DNA of 64,000 nucleotides, from NCBI GenBank assembly GCA_041390365.1, contig JAWKQB010000002.1, positions 1,132,978 through 1,196,977 on the forward strand, in the 5' to 3' direction. The DNA is from Syntrophotaleaceae bacterium (lineage in GTDB: Bacteria; Desulfobacterota; Desulfuromonadia; Desulfuromonadales; Syntrophotaleaceae). A program made the translations under genes and the position numbers. Below the pieces are notes generated by a model, which was not told the DNA's origin, did no database searches, and was given only the letters and a program-made list of their open reading frames with translations. Positions 1 through 9,080 of this stretch are shown here, in pieces (the stretch's first letter is position 1; each line of letters starts with the position of its first letter).

Positions 1-512
1 AACCGCCCTACAAGCTGGTAGCCAATCTCCCCTACAACATCTCCAGCCAGGTCCTGTTCAAGATTCTGGACCATAGTGCCCTTTTCAGCCGTCTGGTTCT
101 CATGTTTCAGCAGGAGGTGGGGGAGAGGATCTGTGCCGCGCCCGGAGGGAGGGATTACGGCATCCTCTCGGTGCTCTGCCAGGTACGGTTCGATATCCGG
201 CGGGTCGTGAAGGTTGCTCCCGGTGCCTTTTATCCGCCGCCCAAGGTCAATAGCGTGGTCCTCCGTTTTGATCCTTTGCCTCAGCCCCGGGTTCAGATAG
301 GGGATGAAGCCTTTTTCCGCCGAGTGGTCAAAAGCGCCTTTTCGCAGAGGCGAAAAACCCTGGCCAATTCCCTCAAGGGGGGAGGTTTTGGGGACATGGC
401 TCATATCTTGCATGATTCTTTGGAGGGCATCGGCATCGATCCGGGCAGACGGGCGGAAACCTTGAGTCTGGAAGAGTTCGCGGCCCTGGCCCGGCTGCTG
501 CAGAATCACTGA
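1..512 (+). CDS. rsmA: 16S rRNA (adenine-N6)-dimethyltransferase RsmA/KsgA, 3' part
   Basis: This enzyme dimethylates two adjacent adenosines near the 3' end of 16S rRNA during 30S maturation. Only the last 170 or so codons lie in the window. The frame opens at base 3 and reads PYKLVANLPYNISSQV, which holds the NLPY catalytic motif of the family. LMFQQEVGERI and the all-helical C-terminal domain (VVKSAFSQRRKTLANSL) follow. The 5' end is outside the window. The gene converges on the BASS transporter gene and their 3' ends overlap by 7 bp, so no terminator separates them. Identification is confident. Confidence 0.95.
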   Translation, partial: PPYKLVANLPYNISSQVLFKILDHSALFSRLVLMFQQEVGERICAAPGGRDYGILSVLCQVRFDIRRVVKVAPGAFYPPPKVNSVVLRFDPLPQPRVQIGDEAFFRRVVKSAFSQRRKTLANSLKGGGFGDMAHILHDSLEGIGIDPGRRAETLSLEEFAALARLLQNH

Positions 513-1408
513 TTCCGAAGAAACCGCCTCAGAGGCAGGAGCTGCAGAAAGAAGGGGATGCTGTAGGTGGCCGCGAAGGTGGCTTCGACGGGCCCGAAGA
601 ACTGACTGCTGAAAGCCAAAATCAGGATGTAGTTGGGAAAGACGGTGCAGATCAGGGCAGTATCCCGGAAGGCCGATCCGGCCAGGAGCAAAGGCCAGGG
701 ACTGATCAGCAGCACCAGGACCACCAGCAGGGATGCGGCGGCAAGAGCTTCGAGGGCGAGCAGGGGCGTTTCCAGAAAGTATCGGGAGTAGCGGGAAAAG
801 ACCCCGATATTGGTGACTCCGATAGCGATCAGGGCCAGGGGAAAATGATGGCCGAGAAACCAGCGGGTCAAATCCGGCAGCCATCGCGTGCAGGCCTGCC
901 CGGCCAAAGCCGGAACGAATATCATCATTGCCAGCATCGACATCATCGGGATCAGGCTGACGGTCATGGTTTCCCCCGAAAGGACCGCGACCAGCGGGGG
1001 GAGGGTGAAAGGGAGCAGCAGGGACGACATGATGACGATGGAGGCCGTCAACAGAACGTCCGCTTTCAGCAGATTGGAAAAAAATGGGGCCAGTACGGCC
1101 GTCGAAGCTCCGGCCAACAGCAGGGCTGCCAGCGCGAATTTCGGCCAGAAGAGATGAAAAAGAGCGTAAGCCCCGACAGGCAGCAGGACACATTTGCCGA
1201 TCAACAGCAGTCCCGTACCCACCGGGGCCGACAGGACCGGACGCAGAATCCTCCGGAGATCCACCGAAAGGAACGAGAGAAACAGCAGGAACATGACCAG
1301 GGACATGGGCGCATAGGTCAGAGGTCTGGCGAGAGCGGGGAGAAAAACGCCCATCGCCATGGAGGAGAAACTGACCAGAAGAAGAATCATGTCCTGTTTG
1401 CGAAACAT
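506..1408 (-). CDS. Bile acid:sodium symporter (BASS) family transporter
   Basis: A 300-residue integral membrane protein with about nine or ten hydrophobic segments and almost no soluble domain, as in the BASS/SBF/ACR3-like superfamily, which moves organic anions, arsenite or steroids with Na+ or H+. The region around LLLAGASTAVLAPFFSNLLKADVLL fits the conserved family core. I chose the ATG at 1408 (MFRKQDMILL) because a GAGGA lies 8 bases upstream. An in-frame TTG at 1423 would add five residues. It is transcribed away from the HDOD-GGDEF gene. The substrate cannot be read from the sequence. Confidence 0.75.
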   Translation of the reverse strand: MFRKQDMILLLVSFSSMAMGVFLPALARPLTYAPMSLVMFLLFLSFLSVDLRRILRPVLSAPVGTGLLLIGKCVLLPVGAYALFHLFWPKFALAALLLAGASTAVLAPFFSNLLKADVLLTASIVIMSSLLLPFTLPPLVAVLSGETMTVSLIPMMSMLAMMIFVPALAGQACTRWLPDLTRWFLGHHFPLALIAIGVTNIGVFSRYSRYFLETPLLALEALAAASLLVVLVLLISPWPLLLAGSAFRDTALICTVFPNYILILAFSSQFFGPVEATFAATYSIPFFLQLLPLRRFLRNQ

Positions 1409-1426
1409 GCCTGTTGTCCTCAATTT

Positions 1427-1465
1427 ATCGGGATCGGGATCGCTATCGGTATCGGAGTCGAGTCG
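1427..1465. repeat. Degenerate ATCGGN hexanucleotide tandem repeat
   Basis: Five to six 6-bp units (ATCGGG, ATCGGG, ATCGCT, ATCGGT, ATCGGA) followed by degenerating GTCGA units. They lie in the 271-bp space between the divergent BASS and HDOD-GGDEF genes. The rest of that space shows no other structure that I can support. Confidence 0.6.
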
Positions 1466-1679
1466 TGGTGTTAAAATCCCTGGACCGACCCCGATTCAAA
1501 TTGCCTGGAACCCGGTTCGATCGTGCAACACGCTTTTATGCCATTCGCAAGGCAAAGGCAAGGCAAATTCGATTCGTCGCGGGGTTGATCCAGAATCTCG
1601 TTGAAACTCCTCAGGTTTTGTTTCAGGCTTCCAGGGATTGCCCCGACATCACCTTTTTCTTGGGCTACAGGTAAAGACC

Positions 1680-3224
1680 ATGAAAAAAGAAACGGTTCTC
1701 GAACAGGTCCTCGAGTCGGACGTTTTGCCCACTTTGTCGCCTGTCGCGTCACGGCTGATCTCGATGACGGCCCATGAGGATACCACTATTGGCGAAATCG
1801 CCGATCTGATTTCCCGGGATATTTCCCTCTCGGCCAAAATCCTGCGGGTGGTGAATTCCGCTTTCTACGGTTTCCCGCAACAGGTCAGCACCATTCACCA
1901 GGCGGCCAGCATTCTCGGCACCAACGCCCTGCGCAGCCTGGTATTGTCCTTTTCCTTTCTGGTTCCGGCCAAGCAGCAGAAAAACGGTTTCGATTATGCC
2001 CGTTTCTGGGAAAAATCGCTGTTCGAGGGGGTTGCGGCCCGAAGTCTGTTCGGTTTGGTCGACAAAAAAGCCGCCGAGGAAGCCTTTGTGGCCGGTCTGC
2101 TGCAGAATCTCGGCATTCTGATTCTGGCCCGCGCCTATCCATCTCTTTATAAGCGAATCGAACGCAGCCTGGAAATCGAAGCGGCGGATCGCTGCGAACT
2201 TGAACGGGACATCATCGGTGTCGATCACCCCACGATCGGCTATGAAGTGGTTCGCCGCTGGGGTTTTCCCAAAAGGCTTTCCGAACCGCTGCTCTACCAC
2301 CACTCCCCCCAGTCCTGTCAGGAGACGGATCCCTTTCTGAAACAGTTGTGCGAGGTGGTTTTTCTGTCCGGCCTGGTATCCCAGGTTTTTGAGACGAAAA
2401 CTCCGGAAAATACGATAGAATTCTTCAAGAAACGGGCGGTCGACCTGCTCGGGGTGCAGGAAAGCCAGTTGGAATCCTTTCTCGACAATGTTCATGAGGA
2501 AGTGGCGCGGGCGGCCAGTTCCTTCGATATGAAAATCGAAGAGCAGAAATCGGTCGCCGAGGTGCTGCAGATCGCCAACGCCGAACTAAGCGTGCTCAAC
2601 CTCAGTTACGAACAGATGAATCGGGCTCTGGTGGAGAAAACCGTCAAACTGGAGCTTTTGACCGCCGAGCTGGAAAAAAAGAATAAACTTCTGGAGCGAC
2701 TGGCCAATGTCGATGGCTTGACCGAGGCCTTCAACCATCGTTATTTTCAGGATTTTCTCGATCGGGAAATCAATCGCTCGAAGCGGCGCAGCCATTGCCT
2801 GAGCCTGATCCTGGTCGATATCGATCATTTCAAGTCCTTCAACGACCGCTTCGGTCATCAGGCCGGGGACGAAGTGCTGCGGCAGTTCTGCAACGTCTGC
2901 CGTTTTAAACTGCGGGAGTATGATCTGTTTGCCCGCTATGGCGGCGAGGAGTTTGCAATCATCCTGCCGGAAACCCCGGTGGATGCCGCCCAGGTGGTGG
3001 CGGAAAAGATTCGCGGCGAAGTGGCGGGACACGATTTCGAATACGATTTTGTCTGCCATCATGTGACGGCCAGTTTCGGCGTGGCCGGCATGTGTCTCGA
3101 TGACGATTCTCTGGACAAAAACCAGTTGATCAGCGCCGCCGACAAGGCGCTTTTCCAGGCCAAGAAAAAAGGGCGCAACCAGGTGGTGGTCTATTCCGGT
3201 AAGAAGAAATGGTTCGGGCTGTGA
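1680..3224 (+). CDS. HDOD domain-GGDEF diguanylate cyclase
   Basis: A predicted cytoplasmic signalling protein of 514 residues that would make cyclic di-GMP. Residues about 10-200 form an HDOD domain (LPTLSPVASRLISM, then ISLSAKILRVVNSAFYG). About 290-335 are a coiled-coil linker rich in E, L and K. The C-terminal GGDEF domain carries an intact GGEEF active site near residue 421. An RxxD product-inhibition site (REYD) sits exactly five residues before it, so the enzyme should be active and feedback-inhibited. I preferred the ATG at 1680 (MKKETVLEQV). A TTG at 1638 would add 14 untypical residues, but the SD before 1680 is weak. HDOD-GGDEF pairs are frequent in deltaproteobacteria. Confidence 0.9.
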   Translation: MKKETVLEQVLESDVLPTLSPVASRLISMTAHEDTTIGEIADLISRDISLSAKILRVVNSAFYGFPQQVSTIHQAASILGTNALRSLVLSFSFLVPAKQQKNGFDYARFWEKSLFEGVAARSLFGLVDKKAAEEAFVAGLLQNLGILILARAYPSLYKRIERSLEIEAADRCELERDIIGVDHPTIGYEVVRRWGFPKRLSEPLLYHHSPQSCQETDPFLKQLCEVVFLSGLVSQVFETKTPENTIEFFKKRAVDLLGVQESQLESFLDNVHEEVARAASSFDMKIEEQKSVAEVLQIANAELSVLNLSYEQMNRALVEKTVKLELLTAELEKKNKLLERLANVDGLTEAFNHRYFQDFLDREINRSKRRSHCLSLILVDIDHFKSFNDRFGHQAGDEVLRQFCNVCRFKLREYDLFARYGGEEFAIILPETPVDAAQVVAEKIRGEVAGHDFEYDFVCHHVTASFGVAGMCLDDDSLDKNQLISAADKALFQAKKKGRNQVVVYSGKKKWFGL

Positions 3225-3231
3225 TGGGGCG

Positions 3232-6200
3232 ATGAAAATTCGGGTCGACAGAGGAGAAGATCCCCGCGGAGAATTTGAAAAGACCCTGGAAAGCGCTTTG
3301 GATCTGTTGCGAGGGGTTGCCTGTCCGGATCGAATTCGCCGCTTGCAGCAGTTGACGGTAGCATTCCGGTTCAACGCCTCCCCCTCCTTCACGTCGGGCC
3401 GATCCCTGCACCGGATTGCCGAACTGCTGAATCTGTTTCTCGATTTCATCGAAAGCCGGACCTCTTCCGCGGAGGTTCGCCTGTTGCCCGCCGATCGCCC
3501 CGGCCGGTCCCTGCTGCTGACCTGCTCCAGTGATATTCCCTTTCTGTTCGATGCCGTCCAGACCTTCCTGAAAAAAACCGAGCTGCGTTTCGAGGTCCTG
3601 GCTCATCCCCTGGTGTTCACCCGACCCGCCGAGGATGGACGAATGCTGACCGCTGAAAGAGCCGAGGGCGCCGAGCGGAATTCCTTCATGGTTTTTACCC
3701 TGAGTGGTTTTCTCGACGCCGGGGAGGAGACCTTTGTCGAAGGCTTGCGGGACGGCATCGTCGATCTGGTGCATCTAGAGTCCGAGCGGGAGCAGCTCGA
3801 CAGCCGTCTGGCTTCCCTGCAGGCGGCCGCCGCCCAGGAAGGTTTCAGCGAGTTCTGGTCCTGGCTGCGGGCCGGCAACTTTCGCCCTTTTTCCTACCGC
3901 TGTCTGCTCTTGCGGGAACTGCCGGGCGGCGAATGCTGGGTTCGTGAGGAGCCGGGCAGCGCCCTCGGCATGCCCTCCCATCCGCGGGAGCTGAAATGCT
4001 GCGAATCCCACCCCCTCGCCGAACTGAACCCCCTTTTTCGGGATCAGCTGATTCGTCCCGCTCCGGTTGTGGTGTTCCGCACCGAACGACCCAGCCCCAT
4101 TCACTGGCGGGAAAACCTGTCCTACCTGGGTTTTCGCGAAAGAACTGTCGAAGGATGGCGAGAGCATGCCTTCCTCGGGGTCTTCCCCCCCCGCAGCGCC
4201 CATCAATCCAACTGGGATATCCCCCCTTTGCAGCAGCGCATTCGCCATGCCCTGGACGCCCTCGGAATTCTTCCCGACAGCCACGATTTCCGCAAGACGG
4301 TCGATCTGCTGAACACCTTTCCCAAGGTCGAACTGTTTTTCATGGAACCATCCGAACTGCAGCAGGTGGCCCGTAATTTCACTCTTCTGTACCGTTATGA
4401 AGCGGTGAGGATCGTGGCGGTGCCGAGTTTGGCGGTGGAGGGGCTGACCCTGGTGGTGATGATGCCGCGGGATTTTTACTCGGCCGAGACGGTTCAGCGT
4501 CTCGAAGCTTATCTCGGCCGCCGCTGCGGAACCTCCTTCGTGGAGGCTCGCGTCATCCAAATTTCCGGCGATTTCGTCAGCCTGCACGTGCGCCTCGGCA
4601 ATCCCGAGGGGAGAGTCTGTGTCGACCTGGGACGGCTGGAAAGCGGCCTGACCCGTATTTTCAGACCATGGACCATGAAGCTGCGGCATCTGCTGGAAAA
4701 AAAGTTCGGTTTCAAGACGGGCTATTACCTCTGGCAGCGCTACCGGTCCGCCTTTTCCCGGGAGTATCAGGCCCTGGTCCATCCACGGTTCGCCCTGCGG
4801 GACGTCCGCGAAGTCGAAAACGTCCAGCAGGAGAAAGGGGAGATCTTCGCTCTCTGGGGACCCCTGGGAGGGCAGGGGGAGTTCTGGCGGCTCCAGTTTT
4901 ACAGCGACAGGGAAAGTTCCCTCAATGAGATTCTGCCGATACTGGAGAATTTCGGGCTGGCGGCGCTGGAGGATGTCGATTTCGAAGTGATCGAAGGGTC
5001 TCGCCGCACCTTCATCAAGAGCTTTTCCATCCGTCCGGAGATAGATGTGCCAGGCGGGCTGCAGCGGCATCGGGAGATGCTGACCGAAGCCCTGGCCGCT
5101 GTGCGGAAAGGGAAGGTGGAAAACGATCTTCTCAACCGCATGCTGCTGGCCTGCGGGCTCTCCTGGCGCCAGATCGACGTGTTTCGGGGGTATCGCAACT
5201 ACTATCTGCAGCTAGGAGCCCCCTTCAGCAGGGATCGGATAGCCCTGGCCCTGATCCGCAATCCCCATGCGGCCTATCTTCTGTTTCGCTACTTCGAGGC
5301 CCGGTTCGGGCCTGTCGATGATGATTCCGACTCCGGCCGTGAAGGGGCTCTGTCGCCGCTGCGCGAGGAACTGTCCGCTTCTCTGGAACAGGTTGCGGAC
5401 ATCAACGAGGACCGCATCCTTCGTGCTTTCTTCAATTTCATCGACGCCACGGTGAGGACCAACTTCTTTCTCCGGGGGCAGCGGGATCACCCGCTCTCCT
5501 TCAAGATCGGCTCTCTCGGCATCATCGACATGCCCGCCCCCAGACCCCTTTACGAAATCTTCGTTCACAGTGCGGCCATGGAAGGGATTCATCTGCGGGG
5601 CGGAGTCGTGTCCCGGGGCGGCATCCGGCTCTCCGACCGGCTCGATTTCCGCACTGAAATTCTCGACCTGATGAAAACCCAGGTGATCAAGAACGCCTTG
5701 ATCGTACCCACGGGATCGAAGGGCGGCTTTGTTCTCAAAAGGGAGGGAGGAGGCCTGTCCGGTGCCGCCGTCGCCGCCTATCGGGAGTTCATCCGCGGCC
5801 TGCTCGATCTGACCGACAACCGCATTGCAGGGCGGGTTGTTCATCCTCCCGGACTTGTGGTCCATGACGGCGATGATCCCTATCTGGTGGTGGCGGCGGA
5901 CAAAGGGACCGCCCATCTCTCCGATGAAGCGAACAGGGTGGCGGCCGGGTACGCTTTCTGGCTGGGGGACGCTTTTGCCAGCGGTGGTTCCCACGGCTAC
6001 GACCACAAGAAACTCGGCATCACCGCCCGTGGAGCCTGGATCGCGGTCCGGCGGCATTTTCGGGAATTGGGCGTCGATATCCAGAAGGAGCCCTTTACCG
6101 TCATCGGTATCGGCGACATGAGCGGCGACGTTTTCGGCAACGGCCTGCTGCAGTCGGATAAGATTCGACTGCAGGCGGCATTCAATCACCGGCATATCTT

Positions 6201-7971
6201 CCTTGACCCCGATCCCGATCCGGCCCTGTCCTATGCCGAGCGGTTGAGGCTGTTCAAGCTGCCCCAATCCTCCTGGACCGATTACGATCCGGCCCTGCTC
6301 TCCTCCGGCGGCGGTGTCTTCAGCCGGGATGCCAAGGAAATCCCCTTGTCAGACGAGGTGCGCCGGTTCCTCGGATGCCGCTACACCTCCATCGACGGAC
6401 CCGGCCTCATCCGGCTGATTCTCACCGCCAAAGCCGATCTGCTCTGGAACGGCGGCATCGGCACCTATGTCAAGTCTTCCACGGAATCCCATCAGGATGT
6501 CGGCGACCGGGGCAACGACGCAGTGCGGGTGGACGGCGGCCGGCTCCGGGTGCGGGTGGTGGCCGAGGGGGGCAACCTCGGGTTCACCCAGCGTGGCCGC
6601 ATCGAGTACGCTCTGACGGGGGGGAGGATCAACATAGATGCGGTCGACAATTCCGGCGGGGTCGACTGCTCCGACCACGAAGTCAACATCAAGATCCTGC
6701 TGCAGCAGCTTCAGGAACAGGAATCCGCCCTGGCCGGGGAGAGGGACCGGTTGCTGGAGGATCTGACCGATGAGGTCTGCGCCTCGGTGCTGGAGAACTG
6801 TTACCAGCAGAACCTTTGTCTGAGTCTCGATGTGAGGCGCTGCGAAAAACGGCTCGAATCCTTTTTCGTATTGACCGAGCGTTTGGAAAACGCCGGTCGG
6901 CTCGACCCCCAGATCGAACATCTGCCCGCTCCAAAAGCCGTTCTGGCTCGCCCCGGGAAGGCCTTCACCCGGCCGGAGCTGGCGGTGCTGATGGCTTTTG
7001 CCAAAATCGATCTGATCGACGACCTGCTCGAAAGCGACCTCCCCGACATCCGGATCGGCGCGGATTTTCTGGCCGGTTATTTTCCCGCGCCTTTGCGCCG
7101 CCGCTTCCGTGGCCATCTCGGGCAGCACCCTCTGCGCAGGGAGATCGCGGCAACGGCCATTGGCAACACCATCGTGAATCAGGCCGGCAGTTCCTTCATC
7201 AGCCGGATCTGGGAGCAGACAGGGGCCCCGGCGGTCAAGGCGGTAAAAACCTATCTGACCTATGACCTCGCCCTGCGGGGGCCGGAGCTGAGGCGCCAGG
7301 TTCGCTCCCTGGGCGGACTGATAAGTGCAGAGGAAGAACTGGCTTTGCTGGAAGGTTTGGAATCCGTGCTCGAATATCTCTCCCGCTGGTCCCTGGTTCA
7401 GAGGCTGGAGGCGGTTCCGGAAAAGGAGCTGATCGAGTCGCTGCAGCGGGAGATCGCCGAGTACGACCAGGTCATGGAAACCCTGCTGTCCGAAGACCAG
7501 CGCCGGGAAAGATCGGTCGAGGAAAAGCGCCTGGAGCAGCTGGGGTTTCCCGCTGGCCTGGCCCGGCGGGCCGCCAGGCTGTCCTGGCTGGACGGCTTCC
7601 TGCCGGTCGCCAGCATGAAAAGGAGAACCGGCGGAGATTTTTCCAGCCTGACCCGACTCTTCAACCGGATCCGAACCACGTTCGCTCTGCCGGAAATACT
7701 GCGGATGCTCGCCGGTGTGCCCATCCGCCACCGCTGGGACCGCATGGCCCGGCAGAAACTCGAAGTCAAGTTGGATGCCCTGGCTTTTGAACTCAGCCTG
7801 GCGGTCTGGGACACCGGCGGCGGTGATCTGAAAGCCTTTCTCGAGCGACGTCCCGGCAGCCTGCAGAACTATCGTTCCCTGCTGTCCCGGCTGCGTGAGG
7901 GGGTGCCCGGCAACTGTCACCCCTTCACGGTTTTGGCAGGCGCCCTGGAGGCGATGCTGGCTGCTGAATAA
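3232..7971 (+). CDS. NAD-specific glutamate dehydrogenase, large (GDH-180) type
   Basis: Oxidatively deaminates glutamate to 2-oxoglutarate with NAD+. At 1579 residues it matches the roughly 1600-residue L_180 class rather than the 450-residue hexameric enzyme. The catalytic core lies at about residues 790-1000: RGGIRLSDR, DLMKTQVIKNALIVPTGSKGGF with the catalytic lysines, and the dinucleotide-binding part with VIGIGDMSGDVFGNG. The first 700 or so residues hold the ACT-like regulatory region and the last 400 are helical. It starts 7 bp after the HDOD-GGDEF stop, so the two are probably cotranscribed. The codon pattern matches the neighbouring core genes. Confidence 0.93.
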   Translation: MKIRVDRGEDPRGEFEKTLESALDLLRGVACPDRIRRLQQLTVAFRFNASPSFTSGRSLHRIAELLNLFLDFIESRTSSAEVRLLPADRPGRSLLLTCSSDIPFLFDAVQTFLKKTELRFEVLAHPLVFTRPAEDGRMLTAERAEGAERNSFMVFTLSGFLDAGEETFVEGLRDGIVDLVHLESEREQLDSRLASLQAAAAQEGFSEFWSWLRAGNFRPFSYRCLLLRELPGGECWVREEPGSALGMPSHPRELKCCESHPLAELNPLFRDQLIRPAPVVVFRTERPSPIHWRENLSYLGFRERTVEGWREHAFLGVFPPRSAHQSNWDIPPLQQRIRHALDALGILPDSHDFRKTVDLLNTFPKVELFFMEPSELQQVARNFTLLYRYEAVRIVAVPSLAVEGLTLVVMMPRDFYSAETVQRLEAYLGRRCGTSFVEARVIQISGDFVSLHVRLGNPEGRVCVDLGRLESGLTRIFRPWTMKLRHLLEKKFGFKTGYYLWQRYRSAFSREYQALVHPRFALRDVREVENVQQEKGEIFALWGPLGGQGEFWRLQFYSDRESSLNEILPILENFGLAALEDVDFEVIEGSRRTFIKSFSIRPEIDVPGGLQRHREMLTEALAAVRKGKVENDLLNRMLLACGLSWRQIDVFRGYRNYYLQLGAPFSRDRIALALIRNPHAAYLLFRYFEARFGPVDDDSDSGREGALSPLREELSASLEQVADINEDRILRAFFNFIDATVRTNFFLRGQRDHPLSFKIGSLGIIDMPAPRPLYEIFVHSAAMEGIHLRGGVVSRGGIRLSDRLDFRTEILDLMKTQVIKNALIVPTGSKGGFVLKREGGGLSGAAVAAYREFIRGLLDLTDNRIAGRVVHPPGLVVHDGDDPYLVVAADKGTAHLSDEANRVAAGYAFWLGDAFASGGSHGYDHKKLGITARGAWIAVRRHFRELGVDIQKEPFTVIGIGDMSGDVFGNGLLQSDKIRLQAAFNHRHIFLDPDPDPALSYAERLRLFKLPQSSWTDYDPALLSSGGGVFSRDAKEIPLSDEVRRFLGCRYTSIDGPGLIRLILTAKADLLWNGGIGTYVKSSTESHQDVGDRGNDAVRVDGGRLRVRVVAEGGNLGFTQRGRIEYALTGGRINIDAVDNSGGVDCSDHEVNIKILLQQLQEQESALAGERDRLLEDLTDEVCASVLENCYQQNLCLSLDVRRCEKRLESFFVLTERLENAGRLDPQIEHLPAPKAVLARPGKAFTRPELAVLMAFAKIDLIDDLLESDLPDIRIGADFLAGYFPAPLRRRFRGHLGQHPLRREIAATAIGNTIVNQAGSSFISRIWEQTGAPAVKAVKTYLTYDLALRGPELRRQVRSLGGLISAEEELALLEGLESVLEYLSRWSLVQRLEAVPEKELIESLQREIAEYDQVMETLLSEDQRRERSVEEKRLEQLGFPAGLARRAARLSWLDGFLPVASMKRRTGGDFSSLTRLFNRIRTTFALPEILRMLAGVPIRHRWDRMARQKLEVKLDALAFELSLAVWDTGGGDLKAFLERRPGSLQNYRSLLSRLREGVPGNCHPFTVLAGALEAMLAAE

Positions 7972-7973
7972 AC

Positions 7974-8002
7974 TGGACAACCTTTTCTAGCTGTGCTATA
8001 CG
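7974..8002 (+). promoter_or_regulatory. Candidate sigma-70 promoter of the panBCD operon
   Basis: TGGACA (7974-7979), a 17-bp spacer and TATACG (7997-8002), with an extended -10 TG at 7994-7995. It lies just after the gdh stop and is the best match in the 304-bp gap before panB. The remainder of the gap holds only a doubtful small ORF. Prediction from sequence only. Confidence 0.45.
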
Positions 8003-8123
8003 TTGCGCCGGTTTGGCAAGCCCGAGCCCGCCCGGAACTCGTGCCGGAGCGAGCAAGGCGACGGGAACTGTCTGAAATTTTAAAAAAACACCGCCTGGAT
8101 CCCTGGGACCGGGACGGAAGACA

Positions 8124-8273
8124 ATGACGGTCAGAGCCGGTGGTGCGTCCATCGGCGGCACAAACATGTCTTTCGGACGGGGTCCGGAAGATTTTTTTTT
8201 GCCGGCGGAAAACGCGGGAGTCCTCATGAGTGCTCAAGGCGAAGAATTCAGGAAAGCCCGGGCCAGGAGGTGA
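8124..8273 (+). CDS. Possible 49-residue leader ORF overlapping the panB ribosome site
   Basis: ATG at 8124 opens a frame that ends in the TGA at 8271-8273, inside the panB ribosome-binding region. A second in-frame ATG at 8226 gives a 15-residue version. The peptide is basic at its end (EEFRKARARR) and resembles no family I know. If translated, its stop would lie 2 bp before the panB start and could couple the two. No good SD precedes it, so it may be chance. Confidence 0.2.
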   Translation: MTVRAGGASIGGTNMSFGRGPEDFFLPAENAGVLMSAQGEEFRKARARR

Positions 8274-8275
8274 GG

Positions 8276-9079
8276 GTGGCCGAAAAACCTAGAACCATCA
8301 TCGACATTCAGCAGATGAAAACCCGCGGAGAGAAGATAACCGTTCTCACCGCTTACGATTTTCCTTTCGCGCGGCTGATGGACCGGGCGGGCATCGATAT
8401 GGTGCTGGTGGGCGATTCGGCGGGCACCGTGGTTTCCGGATACGACAATACGCTGCCGGTGACCATGGAAGAGATGATCTACCACACCCGGGCGGTGGCC
8501 CGCGGTCTGAAGAATGCCCTGCTGGTCAGCGATATGCCTTTTCTTTCCTATCAGACCGATCTGCGGGATGCGCGAATCAACGCCGGTCGCCTGGTCAAGG
8601 AGGGGGGCGCCCAGGCGGTCAAGCTGGAAGGCGGCATCAATGTAGCCTCCACCATCCGCGCTATCGTCGACATGGATATCCCGGTGATGGGCCATATCGG
8701 TCTTACCCCCCAGTCGATCCATCGCATGGGCGGTTTTCGCGTGCAGGGCAAGGAGCAGGAGCAGGCCCGGCAACTGCTGGAGGATGCCCGGGCGGTGCAG
8801 GCGGCCGGTGCCTTTGCCGTGGTTCTGGAAGGCATTCCTGCTACTCTCGGCAAGGAGATTACGGCCGCTCTGGACATCCCGACCATCGGCATCGGCGCCG
8901 GGGTCCACTGCGACGGCCAGGTGCTGGTGATTCACGACATACTCGGCCTGTGCGAAAAGTATTCGCCCCGGTTCGTCAAACGGTATGCGGACGTTTCGGG
9001 TACTATTCAGGAAGGGATCGAGACCTACATCCGCGAAGTCAAAGGCGGGCAGTTTCCCGGGCCCGAACACAGTTTCTGA
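8276..9079 (+). CDS. panB: 3-methyl-2-oxobutanoate hydroxymethyltransferase
   Basis: First committed step of pantothenate synthesis: transfers a hydroxymethyl group from 5,10-methylene-THF to 2-oxoisovalerate, giving ketopantoate. The protein has 267 residues, the usual length. TAYDFPFARLMDRAGIDMVLVGDSAG holds the conserved metal/substrate region, followed by LEGG and GHIGLTPQS. I start it at GTG 8276 (VAEKPRTIIDIQQMK) because AGGAGG at 8265-8270 has ideal spacing for it. The in-frame GTG at 8270 overlaps the SD itself. panC follows after 1 bp. Confidence 0.96.
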   Translation: MAEKPRTIIDIQQMKTRGEKITVLTAYDFPFARLMDRAGIDMVLVGDSAGTVVSGYDNTLPVTMEEMIYHTRAVARGLKNALLVSDMPFLSYQTDLRDARINAGRLVKEGGAQAVKLEGGINVASTIRAIVDMDIPVMGHIGLTPQSIHRMGGFRVQGKEQEQARQLLEDARAVQAAGAFAVVLEGIPATLGKEITAALDIPTIGIGAGVHCDGQVLVIHDILGLCEKYSPRFVKRYADVSGTIQEGIETYIREVKGGQFPGPEHSF

Positions 9080-9080
9080 C

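Noticed and set aside
845..1474. 209-codon frame opposite the BASS transporter
   Set aside because: Gln/Arg/His-rich, no domain, antisense to a clear membrane protein.
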